The notes under the pieces: model-generated
Told to the model about the DNA's origin: nothing
What the model saw: the letters and a program-made list of their open reading frames with translations, nothing else
Database searches by the model: none
Made by a program: the position numbers and the translations under genes
Shown here: in pieces, positions 48,790 to 59,229 of the stretch
Layout of the letters: the number at the start of each line of letters is the position of its first letter
Numbering within the stretch: position 1 is the stretch's first letter
Assembly (NCBI RefSeq): GCF_030544485.1
Contig: NZ_CP130610.1
Span: forward strand, 2,356,001 to 2,420,000
Direction: 5' to 3'
Source of the DNA: Halomonas sp. HAL1
GTDB taxonomy: Bacteria > Pseudomonadota > Gammaproteobacteria > Pseudomonadales > Halomonadaceae
DNA length: 64,000 nt

Positions 48790-49821
48790 TTATCGCACAA
48801 CAAAGACCTGGGGGAACCCTGCTTGACGCAGCGTTTCACGTGCTTGCGTCTCCTGCCCAGGCCTAATGGGGCCTACTTGCACACGGTAGACGTCGGCATC
48901 ACTCATAATACGTACGTCATGGGGCTGTTCAACCTGCAAACGCTGTTGCAACTGCTGTGCGCCTTCCGGGTTACCGAGAGCAGCAATTTGTAGGTAAACG
49001 GCGTCACCTGTTCCGCCTTGGCTTGGCGTTGGCTGAGATATCGATGCTTGTGAGGGCGCAGCAGGCATTGAAGAATTAGATACCGAAACATTAGACGCCA
49101 TTTGCCGGGCAACAACCGACGGAGCGCTTGAAGCAACTTGCCTCGGCTCCGGAGCGCTTGCCTGCTGGGACGAACCACTCCCCCCTCGACCACGCTCGGC
49201 TAGCCACTGTTCAGGGTTGATCGCTTCAACTTTAACGGCGCCGGTGCCATTGTCGAGAAAACCCAATCGTGCCGCTGCCGCATACGAGAGATCTATTTCA
49301 CGGTCACTATGAAACGGACCGCGATCATTGACCCTGACAATTACTGATTGCCCGTTATCCAAGCTGGTTACCCGAGCAAACGTGGGTAAGGGCAGCGAAC
49401 GGTGAGCTGCCGACATTTTATACATGTCGTAAATTTCGCCATTTGAGGTCGCATAGCCATGGAATTTTTCACCGTACCAAGAGGCCGTACCACGTTTTTC
49501 ATAGCCTGTGGCATCGGGCAGCACATGGTAGGTTTTACCCCACACCTCATAGGTTGAGCGGTTGCCGCCTCGAGAGGGCTGCTCAACGCGCGGCTCTGCA
49601 TCGGGCACTTTGGTAACATCCGGCGGCTCAAGTGGGTAGGCATCTCCACTCATGGCATAACGACCGTCACTCGTAGCGACCGATGAACTGGGGGCAGCGG
49701 CTTGATTGGCCGAGCTAGGCACATCAATACGCTGGGTATCGTTGCTAGCACAGCCACTGACCAGCGCCAGCAAGGCGATTACCCCGCCAGCACGCCTGGT
49801 TATCGTCAGTTTGCTATTCAT
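48790..49821 (-). CDS. rlpA: RlpA septal lytic transglycosylase-type lipoprotein
   Basis: 343 residues. The lipobox LVSGC gives Cys24. The double-psi beta-barrel domain (GTASWYGEKFHGYATSNGE; VRVNDRGPFHSDREIDLSY) is the RlpA catalytic region. A Ser/Pro-rich linker leads to a C-terminal SPOR domain (VYLQIAALGNPEGAQQLQQ) that binds denuded glycan strands. RlpA cleaves such strands in Pseudomonas. The gene overlaps mltB by four bases. Confidence 0.94.
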   Translation of the reverse strand: MNSKLTITRRAGGVIALLALVSGCASNDTQRIDVPSSANQAAAPSSSVATSDGRYAMSGDAYPLEPPDVTKVPDAEPRVEQPSRGGNRSTYEVWGKTYHVLPDATGYEKRGTASWYGEKFHGYATSNGEIYDMYKMSAAHRSLPLPTFARVTSLDNGQSVIVRVNDRGPFHSDREIDLSYAAAARLGFLDNGTGAVKVEAINPEQWLAERGRGGSGSSQQASAPEPRQVASSAPSVVARQMASNVSVSNSSMPAAPSQASISQPTPSQGGTGDAVYLQIAALGNPEGAQQLQQRLQVEQPHDVRIMSDADVYRVQVGPIRPGQETQARETLRQAGFPQVFVVR

Positions 49822-50891
49822 ACCTCGTCCTCATGCAGCTTATCGTGCAGTGCGGCGATCTCTTCTGCCAACTCGGCTACAGCCATGGCATACAGGTGAC
49901 TATGGTTATAGCGAGTAATCACATAAAAATTATACTCGCCAAACCGATAGTGAATCTCGCCATCAGCGAACTCAAGTGCCAATGGCACGACCAACAATTC
50001 ACTATCAAGAGACTCATTAGGCGTCAGTCCATGCACGGCAAGTTGAGCAACACTCACTGCAGGAGGCGACGTTTGGTTAAACGAGAGTTCCTGTAATAGC
50101 TCCTTAGGCAATTCGTCTGGCCCAGTGGCCTGGTGATAAATATCAGCCCCTGGTTTCCAGTTATGCTCGGCAAAGTAATTAGCGACACTACCAATCGCAT
50201 CGACTGGGTTTTCCCACAGATCGCGACGGCCATCGTCATCAAAATCTACTGCATAGGCTTGGTAACTGGTGGGGATAAACTGCGGATAGCCCATGGCACC
50301 TGCATAAGAGCCGCGTAGCCCAGTAGGGTCAACCTGCTGCTCATACGCTATACGTAAAAATGCTGCCAGCTCACCCCGAAAAAAAGCGCCTCTCACCGGG
50401 TGATGAAACGCCAGCGTGGCTAGCGAATCCAATACACGGTGCTGGCCTTTATGACGGCCGTAGTAAGTTTCAACGCCAATAATAGCGGTAATTATTTCAG
50501 CGGGAACACCATAGGTACTTTCGGCTCGCGCCAAGGCGTCAGCATGCGCATCGATAAATTCAACGCCCTCCTCAATGCGCTGCTGGGTCATGAAAATAGC
50601 GCGATACTCATGCCACTTTAAACGTCGCTCGGCGGCCCCTTCCATAGCGTCCAATACACTTTGGGTATAATTAGCCTGCCCGAGCGCCTCTTCCAGCCAC
50701 GTTTGTGGCACCCCTTGCTCAACTAGCTCTTCCATCAGCGCTTGGCTGTCAGCATTTTGCTGAGGTGCAAAGTGCTGTGGTGCAGCTTGCTGGCCACCCT
50801 CAGAAGGCTCATCAGCAATTGATATGGGCGTTACCCAGCACATCATGGCTGCCAAACAATAGCGGCTCGTCTTCCCTTGAACCTTGTTCAT
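49818..50891 (-). CDS. mltB: Lytic murein transglycosylase B
   Basis: 357 residues. It cleaves peptidoglycan glycan strands, leaving anhydro-muramic ends. The catalytic glutamate is Glu141 in IIGVETYYGRHKG. GAMGYPQFIPTSY and FAEHNWKPG are standard for the family. The N-terminal hydrophobic segment has a cysteine (MMCWVTP), but no clear lipobox, so soluble periplasmic export is likely. Confidence 0.94.
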   Translation of the reverse strand: MNKVQGKTSRYCLAAMMCWVTPISIADEPSEGGQQAAPQHFAPQQNADSQALMEELVEQGVPQTWLEEALGQANYTQSVLDAMEGAAERRLKWHEYRAIFMTQQRIEEGVEFIDAHADALARAESTYGVPAEIITAIIGVETYYGRHKGQHRVLDSLATLAFHHPVRGAFFRGELAAFLRIAYEQQVDPTGLRGSYAGAMGYPQFIPTSYQAYAVDFDDDGRRDLWENPVDAIGSVANYFAEHNWKPGADIYHQATGPDELPKELLQELSFNQTSPPAVSVAQLAVHGLTPNESLDSELLVVPLALEFADGEIHYRFGEYNFYVITRYNHSHLYAMAVAELAEEIAALHDKLHEDEV

Positions 50892-51012
50892 TAACTCTCC
50901 ACTCCTGAGCTCTTTATCCCAAAACGATTAATTCCAGAATCATCTATTCCTGAGTTCTCCATTGCCGAGCAACACAGGCGTCTGAACTATATGTTTGGGC
51001 TGGGCAACTTTG

Positions 51013-52173
51013 CTAGCGCGACAGCAGCCGACGATGAGCATGTATGGACATGAGAATACCGAAACCCGCCAACAAGGTCACGCTTGAGGTGCCGCCAAAG
51101 CTAACCAACGGTAGCGGCACACCCACGACAGGCAGAATGCCACTCACCATGCCCATATTGACAAATACATAGATAAAAAAGGTGAGGATGATACTGCCTG
51201 CGACTAAGCGACCAAAGGTATCCTGGGCAGCGCTTGCCATCCATACTCCACGGCTCACGATTAATAGATACAGACACAACAGCACCAGCATACCCACTAA
51301 ACCAAACTCTTCGCCTAAAACGGCAATAATGAAATCCGTATGCCGCTCTGGCAAAAACTCTAACTGGGACTGGGTACCCTGCAGCCACCCTTTCCCCCAC
51401 AATCCACCGCTACCGATGGCGGTGGTTGACTGAATGATATTCCAGCCAGAACCCAGTGGGTCGCTTTCAGGGTTCAAAAAAGTCAACACGCGCTGACGCT
51501 GGTAGTTATGCATATTCATCCATAACACCGGCACCCCGGCAGCCCCCAACGCCGTAATAAACCCGATCAACCGCCACGACAAACCTGCCAGCAGAACCAC
51601 GATAAGAGCAGCACTGGCTACTAGCAATGAGGTTCCCAAGTCAGGCTGAATAGCCGTCAGCACGACGGGTACGCCAATGATAACCCCACACACCAGTATA
51701 TCGCGCAGACGCGGCGGCAACTCACAGCGATTAAGATAGGCCGCCACCATTAACGGGGCTGCCAGTTTCATCATTTCCGAGGGTTGAAAGCGTATGACGC
51801 CAGGAATGACCAACCAGCGTTTAGCGCCCATACCCACATCACCGAATACATCAACGGCAACCAGCATGGCAACCCCGATGCCATAGGCTAGCGGAGCGAA
51901 GCGCAAAAAAGTTGAAGGTGAAAACTGGGCAATGATCACCATTACCACCAGAGCGATGCAAAACCGTACGCCCTGAGCAATCACGGCATCAATGGATTGC
52001 CCAGAAGCGCTATAAAGAACGATCAAACCACTGCCCATCAATACCATTAGCAAGCCAAGCAGCCAGGGGTCTAGATGGATTCGCTCCCAAATACTTTTAC
52101 GCCGGGCGATGCCGCTTTCGGGCGGGCGAACAGGGTAACCACGCATAGAACGCGCTAGATAATGCCAAGGCAT
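51013..52173 (-). CDS. rodA: Rod shape-determining SEDS glycosyltransferase RodA
   Basis: 386 residues, about ten membrane helices. The SEDS family segments VIPGVIRFQPSEMMKLAAPL and TDFIIAVLGEEFGLVGM are present. RodA polymerises glycan strands with PBP2 during cell elongation. It starts three bases after mrdA ends, its normal partner. Confidence 0.96.
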   Translation of the reverse strand: MPWHYLARSMRGYPVRPPESGIARRKSIWERIHLDPWLLGLLMVLMGSGLIVLYSASGQSIDAVIAQGVRFCIALVVMVIIAQFSPSTFLRFAPLAYGIGVAMLVAVDVFGDVGMGAKRWLVIPGVIRFQPSEMMKLAAPLMVAAYLNRCELPPRLRDILVCGVIIGVPVVLTAIQPDLGTSLLVASAALIVVLLAGLSWRLIGFITALGAAGVPVLWMNMHNYQRQRVLTFLNPESDPLGSGWNIIQSTTAIGSGGLWGKGWLQGTQSQLEFLPERHTDFIIAVLGEEFGLVGMLVLLCLYLLIVSRGVWMASAAQDTFGRLVAGSIILTFFIYVFVNMGMVSGILPVVGVPLPLVSFGGTSSVTLLAGFGILMSIHAHRRLLSR

Positions 52174-52176
52174 GGG

Positions 52177-54084
52177 TTAGTTACCCTCCACGTTGGCGTT
52201 ATCTTCTTCTAACACTTCGCGTACTTCTTCTACGTCCGGCGCTTCATCCTCAAGTAACCAGGCATCCGTCATAGCACGCGCCAAATGAGCCGCGTGTGTA
52301 CTGCCGCCGCCTGCGTTTTCAACAATAACGGATACCGCAATCTGAGGGTCTTCCAGCGGTGCAAAGGCCATAAACAGCGCGTGGTCACGGAGCCGCTCCG
52401 CTAACTCATCAGCGTTATAGCGTTGGTCCTGGCCCAGCGAAAACACCTGTGCAGTGCCTGACTTGCCGCCCATGCGGTACTCAAGGCCCACGCCAGTTCG
52501 ACGCGCTGTCCCTTCGGTGCCACTAATCACCTTCTCCATACCGCTGAACACCCGGTTCCACCAGTTATCATTGGCTAACTGAATGTCATCCAAGGTATCG
52601 GGCAGGTCACGGGGGACAGGGGAATCGCCAATCTGACGCGCCAAGCGCGGCTTCACCCAGTGGCCGCGATTGGCCAGCGTTGCAGTGGCGCTGGCTAGCT
52701 GCAAAGGCGTCACCTGCCAGTAGCCTTGCCCAATCCCCACGGAAAGGGTCTCACCGGGATACCAAGGCTGGTTAAAGCGTCCTCGTTTCCAATCACGCGA
52801 GGGCATCAATGCGCTGCTTTCTCCTTGCACGTCATGGGCGACACGCTGACCAAAACCAAAATTACTCATCTGTTCATGGAGATTATCGATACCTAAATCA
52901 TGTGCCAAGGTGTAGTAGTAAGTGTTATTGGAAACAGCCAGGGAACGCTCCATATCGACACGACCGTGCCCCCAGCGCAACCAGTTGCGGTAACGGCGGG
53001 AGTCGTTGGGTAACTGATAATAACCGGGGTCATTAATCGTGCTATCAGGGGTAATGACGCCTTTCACCAACCCGGCCAGCGCTAGAAAGGGCTTAATAGT
53101 AGAGCCAGGAGGATAATGGCCACGGATAGCACGGTTAAAGAGCGGTAAATCGAGATCCTCCTGCAAACCACGATAAGAAGCCACATCAATGCCGGTGACA
53201 AATTGATTACTGTCAAAACCCGGTGTCGAGACCATAGCAAGAATCTCACCCGTAGCTGGCACAATAGCGACGATAGAACCGCGACGACCATCTAACAATT
53301 CATAAGCCAACATTTGGAGGGACTTATCCAGCGTCAATGTTAAATTCTTCCCAGGCACCGGGTCAGTGCGCCCTAGCTCTCGTAGCACTCTTCCGCGGGC
53401 GTTCGTTTCCACTTTGCGTAAACCCGCCTCACCGTGAAGTTCTTCTTCGTAAAAACGTTCAATGCCGGTTTTACCGATAAAGTGAGTACCCGCGTAACGG
53501 CCTGCATCCAGCGTTTCCATCTCTTCAGCATTAATACGACCAACGTAACCTAGCGCATGGGCCATTATTTCGGCATCCGGATAAAACCGCAGCGGCTGTG
53601 CCTCTATCTCCACCCCTGGCAATCGGTGGCGGTTAACTGCCAAACGGGCAATTTGGTCTTCGCTTAGATCACTGGTAAGCAGCGCTGGCTGGAAAGGTCG
53701 TTGACGCTGGCGTGAGCGCACGTTAAACGCTTCAATCTCTTCTTCAGGTAGCTCAAGAAGCTCTACTAGCAGCGCCAGCGTTTCATCCAGATTATCGACG
53801 CGCTCGCGGACGAGGGTCAGGTTATAGGTTGGACGGTTTTCGGCTAACAGTACGCCATTACGATCGTAAATTAACCCCCGATTAGGCGGCAGCGGTTCGA
53901 CGCGAACCCGGTTATTTTCAGAGCGCGTGCTATACATGTCGTGCTGGACGATCTGTAAATAAATTAGCCGCCCCGTTAACAAGCTGGCAAGGGTCAACAC
54001 CACCAACACGGCGAGCAGCGCTCTAACACGAAAAATACGCAGTTCTTGCTCGGAGTTTTTTAGCGTGTTGGGGCGCTTGAGCAT
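52177..54084 (-). CDS. mrdA: Penicillin-binding protein 2
   Basis: About 635 residues from the ATG at 54084 (MLKRPNTLKN). A longer frame would need a TTG at 54120. One membrane helix, a pedestal domain and the transpeptidase domain with PPGSTIKPFLAL (SxxK), SNNTYYY (SxN) and GGKSGTAQVF (KSG). It crosslinks new peptidoglycan with RodA during elongation. The acidic C-terminal tail is typical of halophiles. Confidence 0.96.
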   Translation of the reverse strand: MLKRPNTLKNSEQELRIFRVRALLAVLVVLTLASLLTGRLIYLQIVQHDMYSTRSENNRVRVEPLPPNRGLIYDRNGVLLAENRPTYNLTLVRERVDNLDETLALLVELLELPEEEIEAFNVRSRQRQRPFQPALLTSDLSEDQIARLAVNRHRLPGVEIEAQPLRFYPDAEIMAHALGYVGRINAEEMETLDAGRYAGTHFIGKTGIERFYEEELHGEAGLRKVETNARGRVLRELGRTDPVPGKNLTLTLDKSLQMLAYELLDGRRGSIVAIVPATGEILAMVSTPGFDSNQFVTGIDVASYRGLQEDLDLPLFNRAIRGHYPPGSTIKPFLALAGLVKGVITPDSTINDPGYYQLPNDSRRYRNWLRWGHGRVDMERSLAVSNNTYYYTLAHDLGIDNLHEQMSNFGFGQRVAHDVQGESSALMPSRDWKRGRFNQPWYPGETLSVGIGQGYWQVTPLQLASATATLANRGHWVKPRLARQIGDSPVPRDLPDTLDDIQLANDNWWNRVFSGMEKVISGTEGTARRTGVGLEYRMGGKSGTAQVFSLGQDQRYNADELAERLRDHALFMAFAPLEDPQIAVSVIVENAGGGSTHAAHLARAMTDAWLLEDEAPDVEEVREVLEEDNANVEGN

Positions 54085-54155
54085 GGCAACGAAGACTCTC
54101 AAATCAAACAAAAGGCGCAACAGGACACAAACAGTAATGGCTTACCATTCAGCCG

Positions 54156-54623
54156 TTAACGGTGATAAGGGTGACCCACTAATAGTGTCCAGGCACGGTA
54201 GAGCTGCTCGGCCAGCATAATTCGTACCAGTGGATGTGGTAGCGTCAGTGGAGAGATTGACCAGGTTTTGTCGGCCGCGGCTGAGAGCGAAGGCTCAAGC
54301 CCGTCTGGCCCACCTACAAGCAAAGCAATATCCCGCCCAGCCATGCGCCAAGCGTCAGCTTCTTGTGCCAACTGCTCGGTGGTCCATGGCTTACCTTTCA
54401 CTTCCAGTGCTACCACGTATTCGTCGCCACGCAACTTATCGCGAATACGCTGCGCCTCCTGGGCGCGCGCTTTCGCGATATCTGCATTTTTGCCACGTTG
54501 GCCGAGGGTAATTTCTTCGATCTCGAGATTGAAATCTCTCGGAAGCCGCTTACGGTAGGTCTCCACGCCCTCTTCTACCCACCCAGGCATTTTGCTTCCC
54601 ACCGCTAACAGCCGGATTTTCAT
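54156..54623 (-). CDS. rlmH: 23S rRNA pseudouridine-1915 N3-methyltransferase
   Basis: 155 residues, standard length. A SPOUT-class methyltransferase: the knotted SAM site LLVGGPDGLEPSL and the C-terminal LPHPLVRIMLAEQLYRAW are intact. It modifies 23S rRNA helix 69 in the assembled ribosome. It overlaps rsfS by four bases. Confidence 0.96.
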   Translation of the reverse strand: MKIRLLAVGSKMPGWVEEGVETYRKRLPRDFNLEIEEITLGQRGKNADIAKARAQEAQRIRDKLRGDEYVVALEVKGKPWTTEQLAQEADAWRMAGRDIALLVGGPDGLEPSLSAAADKTWSISPLTLPHPLVRIMLAEQLYRAWTLLVGHPYHR

Positions 54624-55006
54624 GACATGCCGGCTCGCTCTTGAAAGCGCTCAAGCGACTCACCAATCGCGCCCGAATCCGTCGGCAGATCGGCCCATAG
54701 CCGCTCCAAATCATAGAGCGTGCGCGCCTCAGGCATCATGACGTGAACCACAATGTCACCCAGGTCGACCAGCACCCAGTCGGCGTTATCACCACCTTCC
54801 ACGCCCAAAGGGCCAAGTCCTGCAGCCTTGGCTTTTTCCACTACGTTTTGCGCCAGAGCAGCGACGTGACGGGTCGACGTACCACTGGCAATCAACATGA
54901 GGTCGGTGACCTCGGTTAATTTAGCAACATCTAACTGCGTAATGTCGCGTGCTTTCAGTTCTTCTAGCGCGTCAACCGCTAGAGTTTTCAATGTATCGAT
55001 GTGCAT
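54620..55006 (-). CDS. rsfS: Ribosomal silencing factor
   Basis: 128 residues from the ATG at 55006, which has AGGAG at the right distance; a longer frame from 55042 lacks a site. The family pattern DITQLDVAKLTEVTDLMLIA and EGGDNADWVLVDLGDIVVHVM is complete. It binds uL14 and blocks subunit joining in starvation. It lies between nadD and rlmH as in most gammaproteobacteria. Confidence 0.95.
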   Translation of the reverse strand: MHIDTLKTLAVDALEELKARDITQLDVAKLTEVTDLMLIASGTSTRHVAALAQNVVEKAKAAGLGPLGVEGGDNADWVLVDLGDIVVHVMMPEARTLYDLERLWADLPTDSGAIGESLERFQERAGMS

Positions 55007-55084
55007 GACTCCTAAAGACAACCTCATGGGGTAATCGGTCAATAAAGCCGGCCATTGTAACGGCTTATTTGACGACTGCCAGCG

Positions 55085-55744
55085 CTATTCACACTGCTGG
55101 TAAAGTCCGTAGTGCGCAATAGCCTGTTCAACGGGGGGCGGCACCAAATAGCGCACGCTTTTACCCGCTTCTAGCCGCTTTCGAATATAGGTCGCTGAAA
55201 TGGCCATTAACGATGGCAATTCAAGCGACAAAAAGCCCCCACATGACCGCTGCATTAATTCCTCTACGCTATCGACTACCCGATGCTCTACCAGTTCCAT
55301 TAATGGTGCTGGCAATGGATCGCCATAGCCTGGACGAGCAATAACCACCAAATGGGCAAACTCAAATATGCGCGCCGGTTGATGCCATTGTGTAAGCCGC
55401 AAAAAAGCATCGAAACCAATCGCCATGACCAAGCGCGCATGCTCACCATACTCCGCACGCAGCTCGACAAGCGTATCGGTGCTGTAGGAGGGGCCGTCAC
55501 GCATCAGCTCGCGATCATCAGCCAACAAGCCAGGCGTGTCACCGATACCTGCCTTTAAGAGCGCCAACCGTTGCCGCGCTGACACCTGGGGCTGATCCCG
55601 CAAAGGGGGCTGCTGAGCAGGTATCATATGTAGCTGATCAAGCGACAGCGCCTCATGCAACTCCACAGCACTGCGTAAATGCCCCAAGTGAATGGGGTCA
55701 AAAGTGCCCCCCAACATTCCGATACGCTGAAACTTTAGACTCAC
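55085..55744 (-). CDS. nadD: Nicotinate-nucleotide adenylyltransferase
   Basis: 219 residues. It joins nicotinate mononucleotide with ATP in NAD synthesis. The nucleotidyltransferase motif GGTFDPIHLGHLRSA and the second motif ISATYIRKRLEAG are both present. The gene is ten bases downstream of proA on the same strand. Confidence 0.96.
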   Translation of the reverse strand: MSLKFQRIGMLGGTFDPIHLGHLRSAVELHEALSLDQLHMIPAQQPPLRDQPQVSARQRLALLKAGIGDTPGLLADDRELMRDGPSYSTDTLVELRAEYGEHARLVMAIGFDAFLRLTQWHQPARIFEFAHLVVIARPGYGDPLPAPLMELVEHRVVDSVEELMQRSCGGFLSLELPSLMAISATYIRKRLEAGKSVRYLVPPPVEQAIAHYGLYQQCE

Positions 55745-55753
55745 ACCGCCCCC

Positions 55754-57061
55754 TTATTCACGCACTTGGCCATCACCGAATACGACGTACTTCTGGGTGG
55801 TTAAGCCCTCTAACCCTACCGGCCCGCGGGCATGCAGCTTGTCGGTTGAAATCCCAATCTCAGCGCCCAAGCCATACTCAAAACCGTCAGCAAAGCGAGT
55901 CGAGGCATTAACGATGACCGAGCTCGAATCCACTTCCGCCATAAAGCGTCGCGCCAGTGAATAATCTTGGGTCACAATCGCGTCGGTGTGGTGTGAGCCG
56001 TACTGTTCGATATGGGCGATCGCTTCATCAACCCCATCGACCACTTTAATCGCCAGGACCGGGGCTAAGTACTCAGCGTACCAATCCGCCTCATCGGCTG
56101 CGATAGCCTGAGGTAACAGTGCCTGAGTACGCTCACAACCACGCAGTTCCACCTCATGTTCAGCATAGGCACGTGCTAGCTCGGGTAACAGTAAATCAGC
56201 AATCGGCGCATCGACCAGCAGTGTCTCCATGGTGTTACAAGTGCCGTAGCGATGGGTTTTCGCATTGACGGCGATGGCTAAGGCCTTGGCAGGGTCAGCG
56301 GTGGTATCGATATAAACATGACAAACCCCGTCAAGGTGTTTGATAACCGGTACGCGCGACTCACGGGTAATACGCTCAATCAGCGATTTCCCACCACGGG
56401 GAATAATGACATCGACATATTCCGGCATGCTAATCATGGCGCCTACTGCCGCCCGGTCGGTGGTTGCTACCACCTGAACACTACCTGCTGGCAGACCTAC
56501 ATCCGCAAGCCCTGCTTGAATACAGGCACTAATCGCAGCATTTGAGGCGCTGGCTTCTGAACCGCCACGCAAAATACAGGCATTACCCGATTTTAGACAC
56601 AGGCTAGCGGCTTCCAGCGTCACGTTAGGGCGCGACTCATAAATAATGCCAATAACGCCTAGTGGCACGCGCATTTTGCCAACCTGAATCCCGCTGGGTC
56701 GGTAACGCATATCACTAATCTCGCCCACTGGGTCTGGCAAGCTCGCTACTTGCTGAAGCCCTTCAATCATGGCGTCGATTCGAGCATCGTTTAGCGCTAA
56801 ACGGTCTAACAGCGCGCTCTCTAAGCCGTTCTGGCGGCCACGCTGCAAATCCTCAGCATTGGCATCTAGAATGCGCCCACGCGCTTCTGCCAAACGCTGC
56901 GCCATTGCCATCAGGGCACTGTTTTTCAATCCCGTATCCGCCCGGCGTAGCTCACTGGCTGCGCGGCGTGCCGCCTGACCCAACGCCTGCATATAGGCGG
57001 GCACGTCTCCAGACGCTAGGTGCTGATGGGCCTCTTCTTGGAACGATGTTGAAACGCTCAT
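55754..57061 (-). CDS. proA: Gamma-glutamyl phosphate reductase
   Basis: 435 residues from the ATG at 57061 (GGAGA five bases upstream; the frame is open to 57118). It reduces gamma-glutamyl phosphate to the semialdehyde in proline synthesis. An aldehyde-dehydrogenase fold has the catalytic cysteine in [11 protein letters not shown] and the conserved [15 protein letters not shown]. Proline is an osmoprotectant, which fits a halophile. proB is not in the window. Confidence 0.96.
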   Translation of the reverse strand: MSVSTSFQEEAHQHLASGDVPAYMQALGQAARRAASELRRADTGLKNSALMAMAQRLAEARGRILDANAEDLQRGRQNGLESALLDRLALNDARIDAMIEGLQQVASLPDPVGEISDMRYRPSGIQVGKMRVPLGVIGIIYESRPNVTLEAASLCLKSGNACILRGGSEASASNAAISACIQAGLADVGLPAGSVQVVATTDRAAVGAMISMPEYVDVIIPRGGKSLIERITRESRVPVIKHLDGVCHVYIDTTADPAKALAIAVNAKTHRYGTCNTMETLLVDAPIADLLLPELARAYAEHEVELRGCERTQALLPQAIAADEADWYAEYLAPVLAIKVVDGVDEAIAHIEQYGSHHTDAIVTQDYSLARRFMAEVDSSSVIVNASTRFADGFEYGLGAEIGISTDKLHARGPVGLEGLTTQKYVVFGDGQVRE

Positions 57062-57406
57062 AGTGTCTCCATGCGGCATCGTGCGTGCTAAGTTCAAATA
57101 TGAAATTCCAGTACTCAAGCCATGTATTCAAGCCGAGTGTTCAGAATAACTACCAAGATTAAAATCTAAAGTGAATAATGCCCTAAGCAGGGTCGAGGTA
57201 CGCTGTTCAGTGGTTATGAAATGATAACCCAATATCTTTGAATGGCATGATTGTGCAGCCGTTTTTACGTTTGTGCTTATGTTACGCCATTTCGACGTTA
57301 TACTGAGGATGATTAAGGCGCTAATATGTGTCGCGTACGTTGTTCATAATACGCTCACCCACTTGCTCAGATATTTCTGGTTATTCAGGACGAATAGTAA
57401 GTCACC

Positions 57407-58261
57407 ATGCAAAGCAAGTACAAAATACGCTTACTACGTGCCAACCTTTTAGCGGCTGCCGTTGCTTTGGCGCTTTGGACGCCCTCTACGCCGCCCGCTG
57501 CAGCACTCGTGCTGTGGCTTTCAGTCGGCTGGCTATTTATTACCGCTCTAATGCTCGACTTCAGTCACCGACGCTCGCGAGGGTTGCCATGGCAGCTTGT
57601 GCCGGGCGTGCTGCTGGTCGCGTTAATTGCGGCTGCTCCTGAACGGCACAGCATTTTGATTTGGGCCTGGGCCGCCATGCTGATGCTGCCACAAAATAAT
57701 TGGGTGGCGGCGTTTCACCTCAGCGCCGCATTGGTTAGCTCTGTTCTGGTGGCGCCCCAACTGGAAAAGTCTGAATTTATTCTGCTGCTCTGCTGCCTGT
57801 TCGTGCTTGGCTTGCTGGCCCTCTCCAGAGCACAGCAGCTTATTGATATGAACGGCTCTATTCGCCAACGCTTACGCTTGATTCCAGGGCTCAATTTATG
57901 GGCCGGTGAACAATTACTGCGCGACATTGCCCGCGAACAAACGCGCTGTGAGCGTGAAGGCATTCATGCAGAAGTATTTATACTGCACGTCAAACGTCAT
58001 CAACTTTGGCCAACCGCACAAAAACTGTGTGGATTAACGCATGATTTTGAAAACGTGTACCGTTTAAGCAGTACGACGCTGGTCACCCTGCTTCTCGCAC
58101 GTTCACCGAAAGAAGCCACTCAACGACGCAGCTTGCTGCTCGCCGATTTACCCGACAATATCACGAGTGAATACCTTGAATTGATCGATATCGAACCGGC
58201 AACCCTATCGGTATGTGAGATGAGTAAGTTACCGGCTGAGCGAGCACGAGAGACAATATGA
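57407..58261 (+). CDS. Membrane protein with degenerate GGDEF-like domain (first of a pair)
   Basis: 284 residues. Four or five membrane helices (residues 10-140) are followed by a soluble domain of about 130 residues. Its pattern of strands and helices recalls the GGDEF fold (RLRLIPGLNLWAGEQLLRDI, EVFILHVKRHQ, VYRLSSTTLVTLL), but the GGDEF motif itself is absent, so cyclase activity is not expected. It overlaps the next gene by four bases. A sensory or structural role is inferred. Confidence 0.6.
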   Translation: MQSKYKIRLLRANLLAAAVALALWTPSTPPAAALVLWLSVGWLFITALMLDFSHRRSRGLPWQLVPGVLLVALIAAAPERHSILIWAWAAMLMLPQNNWVAAFHLSAALVSSVLVAPQLEKSEFILLLCCLFVLGLLALSRAQQLIDMNGSIRQRLRLIPGLNLWAGEQLLRDIAREQTRCEREGIHAEVFILHVKRHQLWPTAQKLCGLTHDFENVYRLSSTTLVTLLLARSPKEATQRRSLLLADLPDNITSEYLELIDIEPATLSVCEMSKLPAERARETI

Positions 58262-59190
58262 CCGAGCACCATATTCCCAAGCGGTTGATGACGCTCGCCT
58301 ACGCCGCCAGCATTGCGCTAATGGCGGGTTATGCGCTTTGGCTATATGCCATGGGTGACTACCGCGACCTGCTGATCCCTACGTTCATGACCCTGCTGCT
58401 CATGTCAGCGTTACTCATGCATATCGGGCAAGGGCTGAAAAGTTATCTGCCGCGCATCATATTGCTTTGCAGTACTTACTCGGTGGTACTTAGTGCTTTT
58501 TACTACCACCCTGGGGCATCGCCCATTTGGCTTGGCCTGCCCGTTACCGCCACTTTTTTATTGTTACCGTTGTGGGCTGCGTTACTGATCAATGTTGCTA
58601 TTGGCCCCTTATGGTGGCTGCTTCCCTCCGTCGCCGCTGCGCCACCCGCGATTATTGTCGGCTATGCCGCCTTAACGCTGCTCCTTGCGCTACCTCGCTG
58701 GGAACACGCCCGTCGCCGTGCTTTGCTTCGGGCGACTGACCCAAACGATAGCGACTGCAACGCCTATCACATTGATACGCTGAAAGAACGCTTAAATAGC
58801 GAATTCCAGCGTGCAGCCATGCTCAATCAACAGCTAGCGGTGCTAGTAGTGCACTTGCCGCAGCTGGATATGGCCGCAGAGCAATTTGGCCATCGCGCCC
58901 AGACGGCTCTATTAGGCGCACTATGTAGCGAAGTGAATAGCCGCTGCCGTGACCATGATGTCCTGGGTCGCGCCGATAACGCTACGTTTTGGCTGGTTCT
59001 GCCAGACACCAGTGAAAGCGGCGCACTATTGGTTCGCGAGCGCTTACAGCGAGCTCTTTCTGAGCGCGTGCTGGTGGAAACTGGCCAGCTTGAAGCACGT
59101 ATTGCGGCCTGCTTACCCAGTCGAGCAGAAAGCTTTGAGCGCTATTTAAAGCGCCTGGAAGCACGCGGCGCGTCACTCTCCAACGTTTAA
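58258..59190 (+). CDS. Membrane protein with degenerate GGDEF domain (second of a pair)
   Basis: 310 residues. Six hydrophobic segments fill residues 10-150. The C-terminal domain follows the GGDEF pattern (DTLKERLNSEFQRAAMLNQQ, LAVLVVHLPQLDMAAEQFG, DHDVLGRADNATFWLVLPD), with GRADNATF where GGDEF should be. Cyclase activity is therefore unlikely. It may bind a partner or respond to nucleotide. It is translationally coupled to the preceding similar protein. Confidence 0.65.
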   Translation: MTEHHIPKRLMTLAYAASIALMAGYALWLYAMGDYRDLLIPTFMTLLLMSALLMHIGQGLKSYLPRIILLCSTYSVVLSAFYYHPGASPIWLGLPVTATFLLLPLWAALLINVAIGPLWWLLPSVAAAPPAIIVGYAALTLLLALPRWEHARRRALLRATDPNDSDCNAYHIDTLKERLNSEFQRAAMLNQQLAVLVVHLPQLDMAAEQFGHRAQTALLGALCSEVNSRCRDHDVLGRADNATFWLVLPDTSESGALLVRERLQRALSERVLVETGQLEARIAACLPSRAESFERYLKRLEARGASLSNV

Positions 59191-59229
59191 TTTATTGTTA
59201 GCCCCCCTCATTTGTCGCCGGAGAAGTAT

